A DNA stretch of 64,000 nt from CAWCPR01 sp963797475 (GTDB lineage Bacteria; Chloroflexota; Anaerolineae; Anaerolineales; UBA4823): positions 186,001 to 250,000 of the forward strand of contig CAWCPR010000012.1 of assembly GCA_963797475.1 (NCBI GenBank), given 5' to 3'. Below, one piece after another: positions 62,349 through 64,000 of the stretch. The notes below the pieces were generated by a model. The model saw nothing but the letters and a program-made list of their open reading frames with translations. It had not been told where the DNA came from and did no database searches. Position 1 is the stretch's first letter. Every line of letters starts with the position of its first letter. A program made the translations under genes and the position numbers.

Positions 62349-63155
62349 ATGGATCCGCTTATTATCACAGCAACCCCAAACATCTGTTGGCTTCAACCTG
62401 AAGTTGAATATCCCCAAACCGTTGGCGGGCTTCTTGAAGAAGCGCTAAAGTGCGAAAAATCTGGTGCAAGCGTCCTGCATGTGCATGCAGAGAATCGCTG
62501 GGCTGAGACAATTCGCTCCTTAAAAAGTACAACAGGCATGATCATACAATGTGGCATGTCGAGCCTGGAAATTAAAGATAGAATGGAAGTTTTCGAGCAG
62601 GAAGCGGACATGATCTCGGTGATCGCAAGTCATCATGATGAAGCATTCGCCGAGGTCGACACTCACGCGCTTCATCCACGAGAGGAACTCGAGGAATATG
62701 CCCGTCTGAGCAGAGAATATAACGTCCGGTTGGAATTTGAAATCTGGCACTTCGGCTCAATCTGGAATCTGAACTATCTGATTAAAAAGGATCTGATCGA
62801 TTCGCCTTTTATCACAACACTGTTCTTTGGCTGGCCAGGTGGTACCTGGACACCGCCGACAATCCAAGAGTACCTCTATCGAAGAGAGTATATGCCCAAA
62901 GGGTCTGCCGTAACCGTCAGTGTGATGGGAAAGGAGCAGATTCAACTTCTCACCACTGCAATTCTCCTGGGCGACCACGTGCGCGCTGGAACGGAGGATT
63001 ATCCCTACGGCAAGGATGGGAAAGTCGTCTCAACACATAAACTGGTTGAGGAAATTGCTCAAATTGCCCAGGCGATTGGAAGACAGGTCGCGACCCCGGG
63101 CGAGGCCCGGAGGATCCTTGGCCTTGAACATTCTATTATCGAGGAACCGGTTTAG
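62349..63155 (+). CDS. Beta-keto acid cleavage enzyme (BKACE, DUF849-like)
   Basis: A 268-residue TIM-barrel. ITATPN at the start, zinc-binding GASVLHVHAENRW (~40-52) and GDHVRAGTEDYPYGKDG near 210-226 are the family signature. BKACE enzymes condense a beta-keto acid with acetyl-CoA and split it into acetoacetate and a CoA ester. In this operon it would cleave a 3-keto acid produced by the dehydrogenases upstream. The usual Arg after HVH is Glu here, which may reflect a different substrate. Confidence 0.82.
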   Translation: MDPLIITATPNICWLQPEVEYPQTVGGLLEEALKCEKSGASVLHVHAENRWAETIRSLKSTTGMIIQCGMSSLEIKDRMEVFEQEADMISVIASHHDEAFAEVDTHALHPREELEEYARLSREYNVRLEFEIWHFGSIWNLNYLIKKDLIDSPFITTLFFGWPGGTWTPPTIQEYLYRREYMPKGSAVTVSVMGKEQIQLLTTAILLGDHVRAGTEDYPYGKDGKVVSTHKLVEEIAQIAQAIGRQVATPGEARRILGLEHSIIEEPV

Positions 63156-63189
63156 GATGATTTATATTTCCAGGAGGTGAGAGGCACGT

Positions 63190-63309
63190 ATGAGCAACAA
63201 TAATTTGATATTCACAAACCCCATTTTCGCACAAGGTGAGCGCCGAAACTTCCCGGCAGTGCAATGCAGAAAGCATTTACAGTTGCATCAACAAAATATT
63301 GAGCCTTAG
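63190..63309 (+). CDS. Small ORF of 39 residues with a strong ribosome-binding site
   Basis: AGGAGGTGAGAGGCACGT precedes an ATG. The product MSNNNLIFTNPIFAQ... has no recognisable domain. It could be the truncated start of a lost or frameshifted gene, a leader peptide for the following transaldolase-like gene, or chance. Confidence 0.3.
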   Translation: MSNNNLIFTNPIFAQGERRNFPAVQCRKHLQLHQQNIEP

Positions 63310-63354
63310 AGAGGCCGGACACATTCAAATATGGACGATGGAAAGGAAAAGACC

Positions 63355-64000
63355 ATGGAACCCTATTTCTTGCGAGTTACCAAACAATCGCCGACGATGT
63401 TTTGGATCAATAATCCAACCCGCACACAGGCGGACCTGGCCCTTGAAAATGGGGCTTTAGGCTGCACCAACAACCCATCCTACACCCAGAAAATGATGGA
63501 CAATGCTGAAGAGGGGGACTATGCCCTGGCGTTTCTGGATGAGACACTACAGGAGACCGACGACGACCGCCGGGCGGCGGTTATCTTCCAGCAAAAGCTG
63601 GTCAAGCCGATTGCCGAGAAGTTCTTACCGCTTTACCAAAAAACCAACGGTCAGCATGGATATGTCAGCATCCAGGGCGACCCGATCGATGATGAAGATG
63701 TTGACCTGATCGTCCGCGAGTCGCTGGATAACCGCCGGCTGGGCCCGAACATCTGCTGCAAAATCCCGGTCATCCCAGCTGGGATCCAGGCCATGCGCGA
63801 ACTGGTGCCTCAGGGAGTGCCGTTGAACGCCACGGAAGTGTTCGGCGTCAGTCAGATGATCACCATCTGTGAGACGTACGAGCAGATCTCGCGCCAAAGC
63901 GGAAAGATGCCCAAGTTCTACATGTCGCACATCGCCGGCATCTACGACGACTATCTGCACAACTATGTCAAAGAGCATGACGTGCAGATCTCGCCGGATG
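63355..64000 (+). CDS. Transaldolase-like protein, 5' part (runs off the window)
   Basis: 215 codons remain open to the right edge. MFWINNPTRTQADLALENGALGCTNNPS matches the transaldolase N-terminus (WxDNPT...GxTSNP). KIPVIPAGIQAMRELVPQGVPLNATEVFGVSQ contains the Schiff-base Lys (after ICC) and the TxxFSxxQ-type segment. Transaldolases move dihydroxyacetone units between sugar phosphates; sub-family members act on other ketose phosphates or fructose 6-phosphate. ATG 63355 has AAGGA upstream; ATG 63331 is also in frame. Confidence 0.75.
   Translation, partial: MEPYFLRVTKQSPTMFWINNPTRTQADLALENGALGCTNNPSYTQKMMDNAEEGDYALAFLDETLQETDDDRRAAVIFQQKLVKPIAEKFLPLYQKTNGQHGYVSIQGDPIDDEDVDLIVRESLDNRRLGPNICCKIPVIPAGIQAMRELVPQGVPLNATEVFGVSQMITICETYEQISRQSGKMPKFYMSHIAGIYDDYLHNYVKEHDVQISPD

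Overview
The window reads as a stretch of a carbohydrate- and organic-acid-degrading bacterial chromosome, most plausibly a member of the Chloroflexota (Anaerolineae-like). This is an inference from three things: lipoprotein sugar-binding proteins with Ala/Thr/Pro/Glu-rich linkers, a rich glycosidase complement, and dense operons of CUT1 and CUT2 sugar ABC transporters. No rRNA, tRNA or CRISPR array was seen. Several genes carry single-base indels, many of them in homopolymer runs, so some broken genes may be sequencing errors rather than real pseudogenes.

Layout. (1) 1-5.8 kb, + strand: end of a CitE-like lyase, a frameshifted CitF, two ADP-ribosylglycohydrolase-fold proteins and an esterase, tightly coupled. 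(2) 5.8-8.2 kb: a decaying accessory patch with a collagen-like secreted protein, a papain-like peptidase N-terminus joined to a helicase C-terminus, and one copy of a 107-bp two-hairpin repeat. (3) 8.2-12.2 kb, + strand: a four-carbon acid sugar kinase (broken C-terminus) and a GH116 glycosidase. (4) 20.8-12.2 kb, - strand: a CUT1 operon, binding protein > two permeases > GH127 > a TIM-barrel glycosidase candidate > DhaK > DhaL. (5) 23.2-21.1 kb, - strand: a LacI-family regulator and a third ADP-ribosylglycohydrolase. (6) 35.1-23.2 kb, - strand: a LacI-type regulon of L-fucose-isomerase-like protein > GH172, then UroD-like > Gfo/Idh > DUF6282-like hydrolase > E1alpha > E1beta > E2 > M24-fold protein > metallo-beta-lactamase-fold protein > SDR. 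(7) 35.27-36.54 kb: a complete IS4-type insertion sequence. (8) 36.6-64 kb, + strand, visibly lower GC: IclR regulator, CUT2 transporter 1, M24 (DddP-like) > E1alpha > E1beta > amidohydrolase > E2 > M24, EamA exporter, a three-subunit molybdenum hydroxylase, Zn-alcohol dehydrogenase, CUT2 transporter 2, a reductive-dehalogenase-like protein, a second UroD-like protein, an NAD epimerase, a BKACE-type cleavage enzyme and the start of a transaldolase-like gene.

How it fits together. The left part imports and cleaves furanosides (GH127, GH172, GH116) and phosphorylates C3/C4 products (DhaK/DhaL, four-carbon acid sugar kinase). On either side of the IS lie two paralogous, oppositely oriented modules. 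Each combines a UroD-like protein, a TPP-dependent E1alpha/E1beta plus E2 2-oxoacid-type dehydrogenase, a TIM-barrel hydrolase and one or two M24-fold proteins, several of which have lost metal ligands. No E3 is in the window. This repeated combination is the best candidate for an undescribed catabolic pathway.

The most striking sequence-level observation is that both CUT2 binding proteins are in-frame tandem duplications of the whole ligand-binding domain. The two copies are nearly identical at DNA level, yet have divergent linkers and sharp identity boundaries, which suggests gene conversion. A second coherent signal is a LacI-type regulon with operators GTAAWCGWTTAC / TTAATCGWTTAC at four loci. 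Two of its promoters share the same TTGACA-17-TAAACT plus twin-operator design.
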